From NCBI RefSeq assembly GCF_900106095.1, contig NZ_FNUD01000002.1, forward strand, positions 3,927,501 to 3,991,500: 64,000 nt of DNA. The letters are read 5' to 3'. Under the pieces are notes generated by a model. That model did no database searches and had not been told where the DNA came from. It saw nothing but the letters and a program-made list of their open reading frames with translations. Of this stretch, positions 62,470 to 64,000 are shown piece by piece. The number at the start of each line of letters is the position of its first letter. The first letter of the stretch is position 1. A program made the translations under genes and the position numbers. Origin of the DNA: Pseudomonas deceptionensis (GTDB lineage Bacteria > Pseudomonadota > Gammaproteobacteria > Pseudomonadales > Pseudomonadaceae).

Positions 62470-62500
62470 AAAAAAGCCTGCAGCGATGCAGGCTTTTTTT
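62470..62500 (+). terminator. Rho-independent terminator
   Basis: AAAAAAGCCTGCA, GCGA, TGCAGGCTTTTTTT. It follows the MHS transporter gene by 28 bases and closes the cluster; its A-run would let it act weakly for the opposite strand. Confidence 0.93.
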
Positions 62501-62569
62501 ATGTCGGGCCCCAAGCTCCGAGGGAAACGGAGCAACTGCGCACTGCGACTCTGCACCCGGCAATGCCCC

Positions 62570-63445
62570 TCATGTGCGACGAGCGCCCTGGGGCAGGACG
62601 ACATCAAAGAACGAACTGATCAGGCGGCTGGAGCGACGCTCGGCGAGGCAATAGAGATAGGTTTCGGTGTACAGCGGATCGCCTTCGATGCGGATCGTGC
62701 AGATACGGGGGTCGGCGATAAATTCCGCTTCGGATACCACTCCCAGCCCCATGCCACGCAGCACAGCTTCACGCAGCGCTTCTCGACTGCCCACTTCCAT
62801 GGCAATGCGCGGGGCTACCTCTGCCGCCAGCAAGGCCTGTTCCAGTACAAGCCTCGTGGTTGACCCGGGTTCGCGTTGCAGCAACCGCTGGCCTTCCAGC
62901 TCTTGAAGCCGCACGGAGCCCCGCCCGGCGAAAGGGTGTTCATGGTGAGCAAACAGGATGATGGGGTGACGCGCGTAATGCACGGTACAGAGCCCGGGGT
63001 GCTCATGCCGCCCCGCCAGCACCGCGATATCCGTGACGTAACTTTCGAGATCGGCCAGCACCTGCGCCGAGTTGCCTACCCGGATCGAAACGTCGATGCG
63101 CGGATGACACTTCAGATAGCTGTCCACCATCTCAATCACATGAAACGGGCCAACGGCCCCCAGCTTTAGCTGCCCGCTGTCCAGCTGGCCGGAGTCGCGC
63201 AGCAGGTTGTGTGCATCCAGATCCAGTGCCGCCATCGCCTGGGCAATCGGCAGTAATTGCCGACCGACATCGGATAACTCGATGCGCCGCCCCCGACGAT
63301 GAAACAGTTCAAGGTTGTATTGGCGCTCCAGGCTCTGTACTTGAGTGGTCAGCGTGGGCTGGCTGAGCCCCAGCGCTCTGGCCCCGGCACTAAAACTCCC
63401 GTGGCGCGCCACGGCGAGGAAAGCGCGCATCCTGGCGGTAGACAT
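62570..63445 (-). CDS. LysR-family transcriptional regulator
   Basis: A 291-residue LysR regulator. N-terminal helix-turn-helix (residues 2-60; RHGSFSAGARALGLSQPTLT) and a C-terminal effector domain. It diverges from a PhnD-type binding protein gene, with a 109-base gap holding a palindrome, so it most likely controls the phosphonate- or phosphite-type uptake operon. Effector unknown. Confidence 0.93.
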   Translation of the reverse strand: MSTARMRAFLAVARHGSFSAGARALGLSQPTLTTQVQSLERQYNLELFHRRGRRIELSDVGRQLLPIAQAMAALDLDAHNLLRDSGQLDSGQLKLGAVGPFHVIEMVDSYLKCHPRIDVSIRVGNSAQVLADLESYVTDIAVLAGRHEHPGLCTVHYARHPIILFAHHEHPFAGRGSVRLQELEGQRLLQREPGSTTRLVLEQALLAAEVAPRIAMEVGSREALREAVLRGMGLGVVSEAEFIADPRICTIRIEGDPLYTETYLYCLAERRSSRLISSFFDVVLPQGARRT

Positions 63446-63501
63446 CCATAGACTCCATCAATAGTTGGCTGCTTAAACCCATATTGAATTGATCGCATGA
63501 C

Positions 63502-63513
63502 TGTCACGTGACA
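63502..63513. promoter_or_regulatory. Palindrome in the LysR-PhnD gap
   Basis: TGTCACGTGACA, a perfect 12-base palindrome, 42 bases before the binding-protein ATG and 57 from the lysR ATG. It is a candidate site for the LysR protein. Confidence 0.5.
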
Positions 63514-63554
63514 TTCCTAGCCTTGGGCAACTTCAAACAGCCTCGTGGAATGCC

Positions 63555-64000
63555 ATGAAAAAGTTCTCCAGCTTCTTGCGTGTTGCCGCTATTGCCTGCC
63601 TATCCATCAGTGTTGCCGGCCAAGCCGCGGCAGCCGACAAACTGAGAATTGGCCTGATTCCCTCAGAAGACTCGCAAGCCATGATCGAGTCCAGCAAACA
63701 GGTGCTCAGCAGCCTCGAAACCAAACTGGGCATGCCTGTCGAGCCTTTCGTTGCTACCGATTACAACGGCATTATCGAAGCGCTGCGCTCAGGCAAGCTG
63801 GATGTGGCCTACCTCGGCCCTTTCTCCTATGTGTTGGCGACCTCGGTGGCCGATGTTGAAGCGTTCGCAGTGGCGGTCACCAAAAACACCGGCCAGAGTG
63901 CCTACCGAAGTTTGATCCTGGCCCGCAAGGACAGCGGCATTCGCGATTTGGCCGACCTCAAGGGGCGCACCTTTGCCTTTGTCGACCCCAGCTCTGCGTC
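63555..64000 (+). CDS. PhnD-family phosphonate/phosphite-type binding protein (C-terminus beyond right edge)
   Basis: Periplasmic binding protein, 148 codons visible. The signal peptide ends near GQAAAADKL. The mature start DKLRIGLIPSEDSQ and DYNGIIEALRSGKLDVAYLG, then PFSYVLA, are PhnD-like (phosphonate, 2-aminoethylphosphonate or phosphite). The reading frame stays open to base 64000. The ATPase and permease genes probably follow outside the window. The ligand cannot be told from this part. Confidence 0.9.
   Translation, partial: MKKFSSFLRVAAIACLSISVAGQAAAADKLRIGLIPSEDSQAMIESSKQVLSSLETKLGMPVEPFVATDYNGIIEALRSGKLDVAYLGPFSYVLATSVADVEAFAVAVTKNTGQSAYRSLILARKDSGIRDLADLKGRTFAFVDPSSA

Noticed and set aside
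1..64000. Prophage, insertion sequence or integron
   Set aside because: No transposase, integrase, capsid or tail gene, attC-like site or tRNA gene was seen. The only mobile-type sequences are REP elements without a RAYT gene.

Overview
The window is chromosomal DNA of a Pseudomonas, most likely of the fluorescens lineage. The evidence is the gene content (etfBA, selD-selU, a FepA-type receptor, an Mqo with a signal peptide, many LysR/AraC/IclR/MocR regulators), the high G+C coding style, and REP hairpins of the GTGGGAG..CTCGCGA and GTAGCCGCTGACGAG types. No rRNA, tRNA, CRISPR, transposase or prophage was found. The species assignment is inference.

Layout. 1-4535 (minus): an acyl-CoA catabolic operon of AMP-ligase, SDR, thiolase and an acyl-CoA dehydrogenase that runs off the left edge. 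4725-6853: selD-selU for tRNA selenouridine. 6854-7457: a non-coding stretch with repeated TATGTAGTG half-sites. 7458-9606: a small unknown gene and etfBA. 9707-11741: a DUF1275 membrane protein, a histidine phosphatase and a small lipoprotein. 11746-15457: an amine/amino-acid uptake and oxidation set with a divergent IclR regulator. 15580-17670: an UPF0718 permease and an AraC regulator.

17742-20584 holds carbonic anhydrase and a SulP transporter, flanked by a 118-bp remnant of the MFS gene on one side and a remnant of an AraC gene on the other. This is a scar of local rearrangement. 20585-29563 is all on the minus strand: MFS, KshA-like Rieske oxygenase, an SDR, an HsdA-like 3-alpha-hydroxysteroid dehydrogenase homologue, a LuxR regulator, an RND/MMPL exporter and a YCF48-type beta-propeller. 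This is the best candidate here for an uncharacterised system, probably acting on a steroid- or terpenoid-like lipid. It is followed by a five-unit tandem array of REP doublets (29774-30560).

30566-37300: a MATE exporter, a two-component system, a glyoxalase-fold protein and a second amino-acid ABC importer, also without its ATPase. 37420-42103: a Fur-type iron locus (FepA-like receptor, DUF3649, PepSY reductase-like protein, DUF3325). 42274-45170: an FKBP isomerase, a DUF1615 lipoprotein, a Xre-RES toxin-antitoxin pair and a small protein. 45238-48111: MocR, a threonine dehydratase-like enzyme and a GNAT protein. 48137-51222: small conserved proteins and a CAP-domain protein. 51309-56312: Mqo with a signal peptide, DUF1289, a Tat-type dienelactone hydrolase and a trimethylamine-monooxygenase-like FMO. 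57354-62442: an XRE-cupin regulator diverging from an aldolase, a DapA-like enzyme, an AroE-like dehydrogenase and an MHS transporter, which together look like a catabolic pathway of unknown substrate. 62570-64000: a LysR regulator diverging from a PhnD-type binding protein cut by the right edge.

All calls come from reading the sequence and recalling protein families. No database search was run.
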